From positions 1,612,001 to 1,676,000 of the forward strand of contig NZ_CP091913.1 in NCBI RefSeq assembly GCF_022063185.1: a stretch of DNA of 64,000 nt, given 5' to 3'. The notes beneath the pieces are model-generated. The model made no database searches and was not told where the DNA came from. It saw only the letters and a program-made list of their open reading frames with translations. The translations under genes and the position numbers were made by a program. The stretch is from Nostoc sp. UHCC 0870 (GTDB lineage Bacteria; Cyanobacteriota; Cyanobacteriia; Cyanobacteriales; Nostocaceae). Positions 53,795 to 62,640 of this stretch are shown here, one piece after another. Numbering within the stretch: the first letter of the stretch is position 1; every line of letters begins with the position of its first letter.

Positions 53795-55804
53795 CTAGGG
53801 AGTCCTCGCGGGGGAACAAACAACCCGCAAACCGATGTAGTAGTTCCAGTAGTCCGGCTCGTACCTGAGGCGATATGCACAGCGACAGTACCTAGGATTG
53901 TAGTGCCAAGACCCACCGCGCAGCAGCCGATAATGATTATCATTCTCTTTGCCTTCTATTAACCATGCACTACCGTCAGTGGGTGCGCCTTGATAATTTT
54001 CGTGCCAATGGTCAAAACACCATTCCCAAACTAGACCGTGCATATCATACAGACCAAAGGCGTTAGCTACACCAAAGCTCCCTACATCTGTAGTTTCTTT
54101 TCTATATTTGCCTTTTGCTCCAGAACCATAGACATAATCACCGTCATAGTTCACTAAATCGGTGCTAATTGTCTCACCAAAATGAAATGGTGTTGTAGTT
54201 CCTGCACGACAAGCATATTCCCACTCTGCTTCAGTCGGCAGGCGATATTCCCGTCCCAATTTTTGGGAAAGTCGCTGACAAAATTCAACGGCATGAAACC
54301 AGGATACCATTTCTACAGGACGATTTACACCTTTAAAATTAGATGGGTCAGATTCTAAATCATGGTTAACCTTGGGTAAACTAGCCACAGCACGCCATTG
54401 AGCCTGAGTCACAGGAAATTTACCCATGAAAAAAGGCTGAACCTTAACTTGATGCTGAGGACTTTCTGTGTCACTTTGCTCTAGTTCCTTATCTGGCGAA
54501 CCCATCAAAAATTCACCTCCAGGGATGGAAACCATATCTAAGGTGACACCATTCCCCAAGTCAGCCGTAAAATATTTCGCCTGTCCTTGACTACGGCTAG
54601 TTTCCTTACCTTTGGCGTTGACAGTTACTATGTCAAATTGAAATTGACCTAACCCCCCCATCCCCCCTTCCCTACTAGGGAAGGGTGGTGTTTGACTCCC
54701 GGTTGGGGGAGAGGTATTTTTCATCGGTATACGAAGGCGTTGATGAATGGGTTTAATATTCTCATCCCTGAGTCCTAAATCATGCTGATAGGCTTGCAAG
54801 TCATTGGATACAATTTCATCGTCTGGATATCCTTCCTCAACAGCCTCTAGTAATGCTTGCTCATACTCCTCTAATTTTCGTTGAAATTCTCGGTAAGGCT
54901 GCAACACCTCAAATTCAATTGCTGCTGCTTCTTCTGGTAAAAGGGATAACTGAGTTTGTTTAGAATTTAAGAGCCTGCGTGCAACCTTGGAAATTTTTCC
55001 ATGATTTACCCGAAGCTCTACTTCTTTACGGTACATCAACTTAGGATCATTAACAGGTGCTTTCGCCAACCAAATCTTGTAACCTTCTTTGACAGGATAA
55101 AACTGCGGTGTCATAGCCGGAGAGACTTCTCGCACTTTACCACTAGCATAATTATGCAACTCATCTACCGAAATATTGCCATCTCCATCTTGATCTGCTG
55201 CGCCGTTGGTAATACCTTCTACTAAATAACGAGTATAAATAGAAAGGTCAGATCCTGCCTTTTCAAAGGAATATTCAGTTGAGGTAGAAGAGGTGAGAAT
55301 TGCTCTACCCTCACTATGTAACTCCTCTGCAATAATATCTACAGAATCTACAATACCAGCAGATTTAGCATTTAACCCTTCAGCAAAAGCCCCACTAAAG
55401 CAGGAGTCTAGAATGATTACCTGCTGCTTTGACTTGCTCGCATTCATGCGGTCATGAAGATATCTAGCTTCGACTGCCGTTGGTGGAACTAGCCTACCAT
55501 TGTCTAGAATCGTTTCACTGGTAGATAGGTAAAGTTTACGCCTTTCGTCCTTCAACCCATGACCAGAAAAGTAAAACAGCACCAAGTCATATGTTTTGCG
55601 ACCAGTAAAAATTTTGTCAATAGCTATTTCCATGTCCATTCTATTAGGATTAGGTAGCACTGTTACATTTGATTCAGGAAATTCACCCATATCAGGGTTA
55701 ATCAAAACCTGTTTGAGTGCTTCCACATCCCTAACAGCAGAAGGAATAGCTTTCAAGTCTGCTTTATATTCACTCACACCAATCAGCAGGGCAAATTTAG
55801 CCAT
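53795..55804 (-). CDS. Metacaspase fused to a DGR-diversified FGE-sulfatase/C-type-lectin domain
   Basis: 669 aa. The caspase domain (about 1-250) has FYFSGHG with His82 and LDSCFSGA with Cys135 intact. Residues 204-215 ([12 protein letters not shown]) look like a calcium-binding loop. After a helical linker, residues about 371-387 ([15 protein letters not shown]) come from an in-frame copy of the GC-rich intergenic repeat (54645-54692). The FGE-sulfatase domain follows ([54 protein letters not shown]). It ends in the variable region (626-666). It is likely an orthocaspase triggered by ligand binding to a hypervariable lectin-like face. The start overlaps the EACC1-like gene by 8 bp. Confidence 0.96.
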   Translation of the reverse strand: MAKFALLIGVSEYKADLKAIPSAVRDVEALKQVLINPDMGEFPESNVTVLPNPNRMDMEIAIDKIFTGRKTYDLVLFYFSGHGLKDERRKLYLSTSETILDNGRLVPPTAVEARYLHDRMNASKSKQQVIILDSCFSGAFAEGLNAKSAGIVDSVDIIAEELHSEGRAILTSSTSTEYSFEKAGSDLSIYTRYLVEGITNGAADQDGDGNISVDELHNYASGKVREVSPAMTPQFYPVKEGYKIWLAKAPVNDPKLMYRKEVELRVNHGKISKVARRLLNSKQTQLSLLPEEAAAIEFEVLQPYREFQRKLEEYEQALLEAVEEGYPDDEIVSNDLQAYQHDLGLRDENIKPIHQRLRIPMKNTSPPTGSQTPPFPSREGGMGGLGQFQFDIVTVNAKGKETSRSQGQAKYFTADLGNGVTLDMVSIPGGEFLMGSPDKELEQSDTESPQHQVKVQPFFMGKFPVTQAQWRAVASLPKVNHDLESDPSNFKGVNRPVEMVSWFHAVEFCQRLSQKLGREYRLPTEAEWEYACRAGTTTPFHFGETISTDLVNYDGDYVYGSGAKGKYRKETTDVGSFGVANAFGLYDMHGLVWEWCFDHWHENYQGAPTDGSAWLIEGKENDNHYRLLRGGSWHYNPRYCRCAYRLRYEPDYWNYYIGLRVVCSPARTP
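53806..53929 (-). other. DGR variable repeat (VR) in the caspase target gene
   Basis: It encodes [20 protein letters not shown] and the following [13 protein letters not shown]. Compared with the TR, AAC codons became TAC (six), CAC and CTC, and one AGG became TGG. All amino-acid changes come from TR adenines. Only four codons follow the VR before the stop. Confidence 0.97.
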
Positions 55805-56195
55805 CGGTCTTGGTTACACTAACTTTGATCTTGGAGAGCCGTTCAATTGCACCGACAGCATTTTCTAGCTGTTCTTGATTGGTGTACTCTACGATATATT
55901 TTGCCCCATTATCTTCATATTCCACCTTCAAAACTCTACCATAAAAGCGATTACCCACTGAATCTAGCAATTCTTTGGCTTTTTTGGGGTTGACCAAGGT
56001 TTTCAAAATTCCTGGGACAAATCCGGCTAAACCTGGTTTACTACCGTCGGGTATTTCCGATTCTCTAACTTGTGCGACATCTTCAACTATTTCGCTAATT
56101 TCCTGAGCTAGATTAGCTGTTAAGGCTTCTAACTCTTCTGGGTCTAAATCAAGGTCAGCATCAGTTAAGTCAATTAAGACTTCAAGATTACTCAC
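55797..56195 (-). CDS. EACC1-like (effector-associated constant component) protein
   Basis: 132 aa from GTG 56195. The N-terminal strand-helix [20 protein letters not shown] with [11 protein letters not shown], the Gly/Pro-rich linker with [20 protein letters not shown], and a C-terminal alpha/beta part ending [18 protein letters not shown] match, from memory, the EACC1 family. Those proteins stand next to caspase or other effectors in bacterial conflict systems. The usual hydrophobic middle is reduced here. It overlaps the caspase start by 8 bp, so the two are coupled. Family assignment is by pattern only. Confidence 0.7.
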   Translation of the reverse strand: MSNLEVLIDLTDADLDLDPEELEALTANLAQEISEIVEDVAQVRESEIPDGSKPGLAGFVPGILKTLVNPKKAKELLDSVGNRFYGRVLKVEYEDNGAKYIVEYTNQEQLENAVGAIERLSKIKVSVTKTDG

Positions 56196-56423
56196 TATAT
56201 GTTTACCTTTACAATTTCAGTATATTTAAGTAGATTATCGTAATTTTTGCTAAATTGGCAATGATATAGCGTTTTTCAGTTGAGTGAGCGGGAAGAACGC
56301 CACCCCCAACCCCCTCCCCACAAGCAAGGAAGGGGCTATGATCGTTGTTCTCAGTTATGATCAAACATAGAACCAAGTCAAGCACACATCATAATTATTC
56401 GCTGACATTGGTGAAGGTCAACA

Positions 56424-56744
56424 ATGGTGACAGTGGTTGTTGTAATTAATACGCTTATTTCACTAATGCTGCTCTACGTAGCTTGGCGAGTGTGGCAACT
56501 AAAACAAAAGATAGCATTTATAGGCGATCGCCTCACAGAATACGAACGCTGTACCCATGACCTACTATATAAAGCACCGGAAAATATCTACCTAGGACAA
56601 AACAGCATTCAGCAATTACGACAAAGTAACCAAGTTCTACAGTTGCAAATCCAACAAATAAGACAAATTATCAGCATACTTTTACTGGGACGGCGAACTT
56701 GGCAGCGTTATTTTCGTAAAATGGATTTCATCTCTAGAAAATAG
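56424..56744 (+). CDS. Small cyanobacterial membrane protein, unknown function
   Basis: 106 aa. One N-terminal TM (VTVVVVINTLISLMLLYVAW) is followed by a helical, Gln-rich region (YLGQNSIQQLRQSNQVLQLQ) and a basic tail (LGRRTWQRYFRKM). It is the first of three small membrane or membrane-associated genes on this strand (56424, 56863, 57427), often found together in cyanobacteria. Confidence 0.75.
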   Translation: MVTVVVVINTLISLMLLYVAWRVWQLKQKIAFIGDRLTEYERCTHDLLYKAPENIYLGQNSIQQLRQSNQVLQLQIQQIRQIISILLLGRRTWQRYFRKMDFISRK

Positions 56745-56862
56745 GATATGAAAGCAACAGTTATTGCTGATTTGCCACAATAGATAAATTAGATAAAATC
56801 ATTGAAGTTTTGCAAGGAAAGCAAACCCACCTAAAATGGGTGTAAGGAGAAAAATAGTAAAA

Positions 56863-57210
56863 ATGTCTAATAACCGTTCTGGAGTATTTATTGGTGGATT
56901 GATGCTAGGAGCTACTATCGGTGCTTTAGCAGGATTACTTGCAGCTCCACGCACAGGACGCGAAACTCGTAAACTTTTGAAAAAATCTGCCGATGCTATT
57001 CCTGAATTGGCGGAAGATTTATCAACAAGTGTACAAATTCAAGCCGACCGTCTTTCTGCCAGTGCCTTACGAAATTGGGATGAAACTTTAGATAGACTGC
57101 GGGAAGCCATAGCTGCTGGCGTAGATGCTAGTGAGCGTGAAACTGAAGTCTTAAAACGCCAACAAGCTAACACAGACTCAGACTCTCTCGCCCAAGAATT
57201 GGAACGCTGA
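56863..57210 (+). CDS. YtxH-domain protein
   Basis: 115 aa from ATG 56863 (AAGGAG upstream; a start at 56836 would include the RBS). GVFIGGLMLGATIGALAGLL then AAPRTGRETRKLLKK is the YtxH signature: a Gly-zipper TM followed by APxSGxETR. The rest is an amphipathic helix (LSTSVQIQADRLSASALRN). Probably a small envelope stress-type protein; its exact role is unknown. Confidence 0.88.
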   Translation: MSNNRSGVFIGGLMLGATIGALAGLLAAPRTGRETRKLLKKSADAIPELAEDLSTSVQIQADRLSASALRNWDETLDRLREAIAAGVDASERETEVLKRQQANTDSDSLAQELER

Positions 57211-57262
57211 TAATGGTGACGTTGATATTGATATAGCATATACAGCAGGTATTGTTTTTCTT

Positions 57263-57360
57263 AGACCTAAATGAGATGTGTCATGCTAAATGAAATGTAT
57301 AATCTTTGAGATGTTTCGCTTCACTCAACATGACACCTTCAGCATTTATGCAAGAGGTCT
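57263..57360. mobile_element. MITE-like repeat ending AGACCT...AGGTCT
   Basis: The block ATGTATAATCTTTGAGATGT then TTCGCTTC, ending GCAAGAGGTCT, matches 63527-63638 in reverse complement. Left end AGACCT and right end AGGTCT are inverted. The left end here lacks the CTTGCAAAAGTC present in the other copy. It sits between the YtxH and DUF948-like genes. Confidence 0.7.
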
Positions 57361-57426
57361 ATTAAGCACAACAAGGCCAATTTCCCATTCCCATGTTGAA
57401 CTTTAAATTTTAAATTTTTTATTATT

Positions 57427-57969
57427 GTGGTTGACCCCCTGTTTTGGTTGGGACTTTCTATTCTTCTAGTCGCTGTCAGTCTGACGGCTGTTTTAGTGGC
57501 GGCGATACCAGCTTTGCAGGAATTAGCAAGGGCAGCTCGCAGTGCCGAAAAGTTATTTGATATGCTATCGAGGGAATTGCCCCCTACCTTAGAAGCTATC
57601 CGCACTACAGGGATAGAAATCGCAGATTTGACTGACGATGTTAGTCAAGGTGTTAAAAGTGCCGGTCAAGTCGTGAAACAAGTTGACCAGAGCATAGATA
57701 GTGCAAAAAAACAAGCTCAAAACCTACAATTAAGTACACGTAGTATTGTAGTGGGTGTAAAAACTGCCTGGAAAACCTTCACCCGTCAAAAAATTACAAA
57801 GCGAACAGTTGAACGGTTATCAATAACTGAACAATCTTCCCTCACAATCAGAGAACGAGAAACTCTCAAGTCAGAAACTCGCCGCCCGAAAGCAGAAGCC
57901 TATCGCGTTCATGACGGCTACAATGGTTCTTCCACTCGGCAGAACAGTCTTGATGATGAAGAATACTAA
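57427..57969 (+). CDS. DUF948-like membrane protein
   Basis: 180 aa, GTG start. One TM (LFWLGLSILLVAVSLTAVLV) is followed by a long helical region typical of DUF948 (RSAEKLFDMLSRELPPTLEA, IADLTDDVSQGVKSAGQVV). The basic tail is probably disordered. It is likely anchored in the inner membrane and partners with the preceding YtxH protein. Confidence 0.8.
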   Translation: MVDPLFWLGLSILLVAVSLTAVLVAAIPALQELARAARSAEKLFDMLSRELPPTLEAIRTTGIEIADLTDDVSQGVKSAGQVVKQVDQSIDSAKKQAQNLQLSTRSIVVGVKTAWKTFTRQKITKRTVERLSITEQSSLTIRERETLKSETRRPKAEAYRVHDGYNGSSTRQNSLDDEEY

Positions 57970-57984
57970 GGGTCTAGAGATGAC

Positions 57985-58085
57985 AGGTGATAGGTGACAG
58001 GTGATAGGTGACAGGTGATAGGTTAGTGTTATCTACTCCTCACTCACAACTCATTACTCATTACTCAGCACTCATTACTCAGCAC
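57985..58085. repeat. Heptamer tandem repeats (GGTGACA/GGTGATA and ACTCATT/ACTCAGC)
   Basis: AGGTGATAGGTGACAGGTGA runs for about six units, then CATTACTCATTACTCAGCAC units follow. These are STRR-type repeats of filamentous cyanobacteria. The GGTGACA family recurs at 44490-44515 and 63379-63425. Confidence 0.85.
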
Positions 58086-58199
58086 CGGCTAAACGCCGCG
58101 CTACCGCTAACAGCACTCATTACTCACCGAAACCTCCGCGACGAGGGAGCCCCTACATTCATGTACGGGGGTAAGTCGCGGGCGAATTTATTCGCCGTC

Positions 58200-59483
58200 T
58201 TAAAATCTATACGAGTATCCATCTTTTTTGTGAGTTGCTGAACAATATTTATGGCTGATGCCAGTTATCCTTCCCTCCTTAGTAGCAATATCAAAACTAC
58301 CTGTAGCACGACACAAAACACGACCAACATATTCGCCAACTTTCTTCCCACTAGTAACAACCGCTTTGATAATGTCTCCAGTTTGAAAACCAAAATGGAT
58401 TTGTTTATTCGTGCGGTGACGACTTGGAAAACCAAACTTGTCAGTACCACACATCTGTCTAGTGCCATGACCATTAGCTGTAATTAATAAAGGTTTGATA
58501 CCTTTGATATTTAAAATAGGTGTTGATTTTCCAACACAAGCGGCATCTAACCAATGAGTTTTAGGCAAGTTTTGATTATTGCGAGTGAACTTTGTTAAAC
58601 CTCCTGAACCCGTTTCTACAGGTAATCCAGTTTTCTTTAAAACTTCCAGTAATGCAAGTCTAGTTGTGTTTACTGCTGCTGCATCAGCTAAGGGTCTTTT
58701 AGCTTGTTTCAAAATTTTCTCCAATCTTGAAGGGTCTTTTTTAAGAAATTCTTTAATATCCTGAGTCCCCTTTTTTTTGTTGCATTTTTCGCAACTTAAA
58801 GTAAGGTTTGTAATTGAATTACCGCCTCCTTTGGCTCTTGGGTGGATGTGTTCAATCTGAAAAGGAACGTCTTTAATACCACAATAAGCGCATTGCCTAC
58901 CCCATTTTTCCAGTAAATATTCTCTAGTTTCGTAACCAGCAAGAGTACCTTGTTGATACTCTTCCCCTTGAATTTCTGGGTTACGCATTAGCTGCATATC
59001 AAAGCGAACTAACTCTTGGCTAATTGCTGCAATTGATGCAAGTTTGCGTAATTTTTCAACCCAAGTTTTGATATTTTCAATGCGACTTTGTAGACTAGGT
59101 GCTAACCATCCACCTGGACGTATTCTGTTTAAGAATCTTGGCGCACGATATCTAGTTTTTCTAGCACGTCTACTACGTCTTAGTTGTCTTCTGGAGGTTA
59201 AAGCATCTCTGATTGCAAAACCTCTATGCTTTAATTCAGCAGCAAATACGACCTCACCCGTTGTATCGTCAACTAATACGATTCCTGTTGTTTTTGCTCC
59301 AGGGTCAATCTTTAATCTTAGAGGTGATACCGGAGAATTAGGACGTGATTCTTTAAGGATTAAAGTAAATGGAAAACGTCTAACGACTGCCGCTTTCTTA
59401 TTCCTTAATAACTGTCTTGCTTGTGCTGAATGAATTGGGTTTAATGGTCGTTTGTCGGTGTCTAAAATGAATACTTTGCACAT
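58200..59483 (-). CDS. iscB: IscB RNA-guided nuclease
   Basis: 427 aa from ATG 59483 (GGAGG upstream). The N-terminal PLMP domain has VFILDTDKRPLNPIHSAQAR. RuvC-I is LKIDPGAKTTGIV (Asp60). The arginine-rich bridge helix is SRRQLRRSRRARKTRYRAPR. RuvC-II is ISQELVRFDMQ (Glu157). The inserted HNH has CAYCG, QIEHIHPRAKGGGNS (His212) and CEKCNKKKG. RuvC-III is KTHWLDAACVG (His310, Asp313). All catalytic residues are present, so double-strand cleavage is expected. IscB is the ancestor of Cas9 and uses an omega-RNA encoded upstream. Confidence 0.95.
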   Translation of the reverse strand: MCKVFILDTDKRPLNPIHSAQARQLLRNKKAAVVRRFPFTLILKESRPNSPVSPLRLKIDPGAKTTGIVLVDDTTGEVVFAAELKHRGFAIRDALTSRRQLRRSRRARKTRYRAPRFLNRIRPGGWLAPSLQSRIENIKTWVEKLRKLASIAAISQELVRFDMQLMRNPEIQGEEYQQGTLAGYETREYLLEKWGRQCAYCGIKDVPFQIEHIHPRAKGGGNSITNLTLSCEKCNKKKGTQDIKEFLKKDPSRLEKILKQAKRPLADAAAVNTTRLALLEVLKKTGLPVETGSGGLTKFTRNNQNLPKTHWLDAACVGKSTPILNIKGIKPLLITANGHGTRQMCGTDKFGFPSRHRTNKQIHFGFQTGDIIKAVVTSGKKVGEYVGRVLCRATGSFDIATKEGRITGISHKYCSATHKKDGYSYRF

Positions 59484-59740
59484 AAAGTGCCTCCTTGCGG
59501 GTAATGTTAGCTTCGTCAATGTTTAAGGTCGGTACTATGCAAACGACACTGGTTTAACCCTTTAAGCCTGTTTAATCGTTCGCTTCTAGAGCAGAGAACT
59601 AGCTACGCATTCTCTGGTAGGTCTTGAACTCTTGCCTTAAACGTAGTCAGTTAAGACTGAGACTGGTCAGATTAGGACTTTTTCAAGCCCCTGCCTTTAG
59701 GCATGGGGTTTCTGACAAAGAAGCTTTGCTTTCTTCCCTA
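59484..59740 (-). ncRNA. Omega-RNA region of iscB
   Basis: About 250 bp upstream of iscB on the same strand is non-coding and rich in hairpins: CCCCATGCC-TAAA-GGCAGGGG at its 5' side (59688-59708) and CCAGAGAATGCGTAGCTAGTTCTCTG in mid-region (split: CAGAGAA with TTCTCTG). It ends close to the iscB RBS. In known systems the guide is the short flank just outside the 5' hairpin, here about 59709-59740. The boundaries are inferred. Confidence 0.75.
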
Positions 59741-59842
59741 AAATTAGAGTAAAGTAAACAAGTGTAACAAAGTATCACTTTTCTCGTACTCTTTTAAAGC
59801 AACTTGTTCACTTCTACTGTTGATATTTGTATAAAAACGTCC

Positions 59843-60652
59843 ATGCAGTCCTGTTTTTGGCGAAAAATCTTAGTATCTATTTCAGTATTTTTCTTGGCTG
59901 GGTCACTGTGGGTTATGCACTCCCCCCCAGCATTGGCTTATGACAATCCCGAATTGTTACCTAGTTATTTCACCCCAGTTATAGACTTAGCTAAAACTCT
60001 TCCTGACCCCCAGGAAGAAAGGCTAGTCGAGGAAATTGAGCAATTTGAGACTGATACTGGTTGGAAATTGCGGGTATTGACTCAGTATGACCGCACTCCT
60101 GGTAGAGCAGTTATCAATTATTGGGGTTTGGATGATAAAAGCATTCTTTTGGTTGCTGACTCCCGTGGTGGGAATATCCTCAGCTTTAGTGTGGGTGATG
60201 CAGTTTACGAACTTCTCCCCCGCACTTTCTGGATAGAACTGCAAACCCGCTTTGGTAATTTGTATTTTGTGCGGGATGAAGGGGAAGACCAAGCAATTTT
60301 ACAAGCTTTAAATTCCGTAAAAGGCTGTTTAATTAAGGGAGGTTGCACCGTTGTTCCTGGACTACCCAGGGAACAGTGGATTTTAACTTTAATTACCTCA
60401 GTTATTGGTGGAATTATTTGTGGATTTGCAGGACAACCCCGCACTAAAGGACAGGTGTTTGCTTGGCAATGGGCGTTAATTTTCTCGCCATTGTGGGGTA
60501 TTTTGTTCCTTGCTTTCGGTATTGGCCCTGTGGTAACTCGTACTAGTGATTGGTTGCCTTTAGTTCGGAATATCTCCGGTTTTCTAATTGGTGTATTGGT
60601 TGCTTACTTGTCACCTGTTTTCAGTCGTCCATCTTCTAGTGCGGAGTCTTGA
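59843..60652 (+). CDS. psb32: TPM-domain protein, Psb32-like
   Basis: 269 aa from ATG 59843. A signal or TM segment (ILVSISVFFLAGSLWVMHSP then PALAYDNPELLPS) is followed by a TPM domain (VIDLAKTLPDPQEERLVEEI, FETDTGWKLRVLTQYDR, LVADSRGGNILSFSVGDAVY). Two or three C-terminal TMs follow (WILTLITSVIGGIICGFAG, WALIFSPLWGILFLAFGIG, ISGFLIGVLVAYLSPVF). Psb32 of cyanobacteria protects photosystem II and speeds its repair in the thylakoid. Confidence 0.85.
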   Translation: MQSCFWRKILVSISVFFLAGSLWVMHSPPALAYDNPELLPSYFTPVIDLAKTLPDPQEERLVEEIEQFETDTGWKLRVLTQYDRTPGRAVINYWGLDDKSILLVADSRGGNILSFSVGDAVYELLPRTFWIELQTRFGNLYFVRDEGEDQAILQALNSVKGCLIKGGCTVVPGLPREQWILTLITSVIGGIICGFAGQPRTKGQVFAWQWALIFSPLWGILFLAFGIGPVVTRTSDWLPLVRNISGFLIGVLVAYLSPVFSRPSSSAES

Positions 60653-60979
60653 CCCGCATTTCTCACAAACAGTAGGGGCGGGTTCACAGATAAGCTCAAT
60701 TACTCATGAATATCTCGCTAAACCCGCCCCTACAGACTTTGGGATGAGGTTGCAAGAATCTTGTGAGAAATCCGGGTTGAGAGTGCTGAGTAATGAGTAA
60801 TGAGTGCTGAGTAAGTAATTCTTTAATTTTGAATTTTGTTAGCGCAGCGTTAGCGAGTCCGCGTTCGCGCAGCGTCTCGTAGAGAGCGTCATTTTGAATT
60901 TTGAATTGACTAGTCACCTCTTACCTAGCGATCGCACTAGCTGATAAGCTGAAGGCTAGTCTCTCAGAATTAAATCGCA
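60653..60979. repeat. Repeat-filled intergenic region
   Basis: 60671-60733 is a GGGGCGGGTT hairpin repeat (copies at 23612 and 42317). GAGTAATGAGTAATGAGTGC heptamers follow at 60784-60812. 60822-60907 is a TTTTGAATT/GTTAGCGCAGCG repeat related to 8480-8560 but without the RBS block. No gene is seen. Confidence 0.8.
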
Positions 60980-61597
60980 ATGGAATGGCACGTAACCGAT
61001 GCTCAAAGTCTAGCAATCATTGATGGTGAAATTGGTGATCATGTTTTCTCGCCGGCAGAATATGAAATTGTCCGGCGGGTAATCTATGCTACTGCTGACT
61101 TTGAGTATAAATCTTTAATTCGATTTTCTGAGCGGGCTTTGCAAGCTGGGGCGGCGGCATTAGCGGCACGTACTGCTATTGTGGTTGATGTGCCAATGGT
61201 GCAAACAGGTATTGCTTACGAAATTCAAAATACCTTTGCTAACCCGGTGTATTCTAGTACGGACACCTCAACCCGTCCCCAAACAGAAAAAACTCGTGCA
61301 GCTTGGGGTATTGAAACTCTAGCCAAACGTTATCCAGAGGGCATATTTATTGTTGGTCAAGCCCAAACAGCATTAACAACACTGGTAGATTTAATTGAAG
61401 CCGAAGAAATCAACCCGGCTTTACTAATTGCAACTCCTGTGGGATTTGTGGATGTGGATGATGCTAAAAGACGCTTGCAAGATTCTCTAGTGCCGAATAT
61501 CACCATTGATAGCAGTAAAGGTAATGCAGTTGTTGCAGCTGCGATCGCTGACGGTTTGATAGACTTAGCATGGCAAGCCTACGGTCAGAACAGATAA
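60980..61597 (+). CDS. cobH: Precorrin-8X methylmutase
   Basis: 205 aa. Moves the C11 methyl to C12 in cobalamin (corrin ring) synthesis. Family segments: EIVRRVIYATADFEYKSLIR, AARTAIVVDVPMVQTGI, GIFIVGQAQTALTTLVDLIE, and ALLIATPVGFVDVDDAKRRL. Full length for the CobH/CbiC family. Stand-alone here; other cob genes are not adjacent. Confidence 0.95.
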   Translation: MEWHVTDAQSLAIIDGEIGDHVFSPAEYEIVRRVIYATADFEYKSLIRFSERALQAGAAALAARTAIVVDVPMVQTGIAYEIQNTFANPVYSSTDTSTRPQTEKTRAAWGIETLAKRYPEGIFIVGQAQTALTTLVDLIEAEEINPALLIATPVGFVDVDDAKRRLQDSLVPNITIDSSKGNAVVAAAIADGLIDLAWQAYGQNR

Positions 61598-61613
61598 TGA
61601 AGATAATAATGAA

Positions 61614-62426
61614 TTAATCACTATCATTTTTTGTCCCATCGGGCATAACGGCATTTTGAAAATTCACGCCAGTTAGGTTAGCATCAGTCAAATTTGCTCC
61701 TCTGAGGTTAGTATCTCTCAGATTCGCACCTGCCAAGTTAGCCCCTTTAAGATTTGTCCATCCCAAATCAGCACCCGTTAAATCAGCTTCAACTAAGTTA
61801 GCTTTAAATAAGTATGCACCACTTAGATGAGCCTTGTGAAGACGGGCTTTTTCTAGATTAGCTTTGTAGAGATAAGCACCTACTAAGTCTGCTGCATACA
61901 AGTTAGCTTCACTCAGATTAGTCCCTATTAAGTTAGCTTCAATGAGATTAGCAAAACAAAGATGAGCGCGGTTTAGCTGTGCTGCATCTAAATCAGCATT
62001 TCTTAAGTTAGCACCTGTGAAGTCAGTCCCAATCAGGTTAGCATTAACAATAGTAGCCCCCCTTAGATCCGCCTCACTCAAGTTAGAGCCAATGAGGGTA
62101 GTCTGGCTCAAATTGGCTTGGGTAAGTATAGCCTGGCTCAAATTCGCCACACTCAAATGAGCCGCACTCAGATTAGCTTCGCTGAGTTTGGCTTGATGGA
62201 GATTAGCACTACTGAGGTTAGCATAGCTGAGGTTGGCACGCACGAGTAAAGCATGACTTAAATCAACTCTGCTAAAGTTTACCCCCTGGAGGTTTGCCCC
62301 TCGGAGGTTATGTTTTTGCAGGTTGGCGGTACTGAGGTCTGGTTCAATTTGGGGATTTGTTGTTCTCCACTCAATCCATCGAACTGCACCAGCTTGCAAC
62401 AAAGCTAGATGCTCTATATTTGCCAT
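61614..62426 (-). CDS. Cytosolic pentapeptide-repeat protein
   Basis: 270 aa. A short leader (ANIEHLALLQAGAVRWIEWR) is followed by about 42 pentapeptides of the ANLxx type (LRGANLQGVNFSRVDLSHAL through NLRDTNLRGANLTDANLTGV). They form a long quadrilateral beta helix. No signal peptide is present, unlike the lumenal protein at 32544. It converges on cobH with 16 bp between. The leader WIEWRTTNP is common in Nostoc pentapeptide proteins. Function unknown. Confidence 0.92.
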   Translation of the reverse strand: MANIEHLALLQAGAVRWIEWRTTNPQIEPDLSTANLQKHNLRGANLQGVNFSRVDLSHALLVRANLSYANLSSANLHQAKLSEANLSAAHLSVANLSQAILTQANLSQTTLIGSNLSEADLRGATIVNANLIGTDFTGANLRNADLDAAQLNRAHLCFANLIEANLIGTNLSEANLYAADLVGAYLYKANLEKARLHKAHLSGAYLFKANLVEADLTGADLGWTNLKGANLAGANLRDTNLRGANLTDANLTGVNFQNAVMPDGTKNDSD

Positions 62427-62455
62427 TTGCTCTCCTTTATCGGAAAAAGTTAGGT

Positions 62456-62638
62456 TTAATACCTCGCCCCTGGTGGGCGTTCGCGTTAGCGTCTCGTAGA
62501 GAAAAAAGCCTTGTTTCCCTTGGCGCAGCCTCTCGTAGAGAAGGTAGGTAAAAACCTCGCCCCTTGTGGGTGGCTGAAGTTTAATTGCGAATTGCGTTAG
62601 CGGAGCGGGACGTTAGTCCATTGCGAATTGCGAATTGA
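62456..62638. repeat. Short dispersed repeats (TCTCGTAGAGA and AATTGCG families)
   Basis: GTTAGCGTCTCGTAGAGAAA and GCAGCCTCTCGTAGAGAAGG share the CTCGTAGAGA core with 60870. ATTGCGAATTGCGAATTGA heptamers end just at the ccmP stop. No gene is seen. Confidence 0.7.
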
Positions 62639-62640
62639 GT

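Larger units (their letters stand above)
58130..59745 (-). mobile_element. IscB element of IS200/IS605 type without transposase
   Basis: The element is limited by two hairpins: CCCCGTACATGAATGTAGGGG at the 3' side (about 58150-58175 on minus) and CCCCATGCC/GGCAGGGG at the 5' side (59688-59708). Between them lie the omega-RNA region and iscB. No tnpA gene is present, so movement would need a transposase in trans. The exact ends are not known. Confidence 0.7.
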
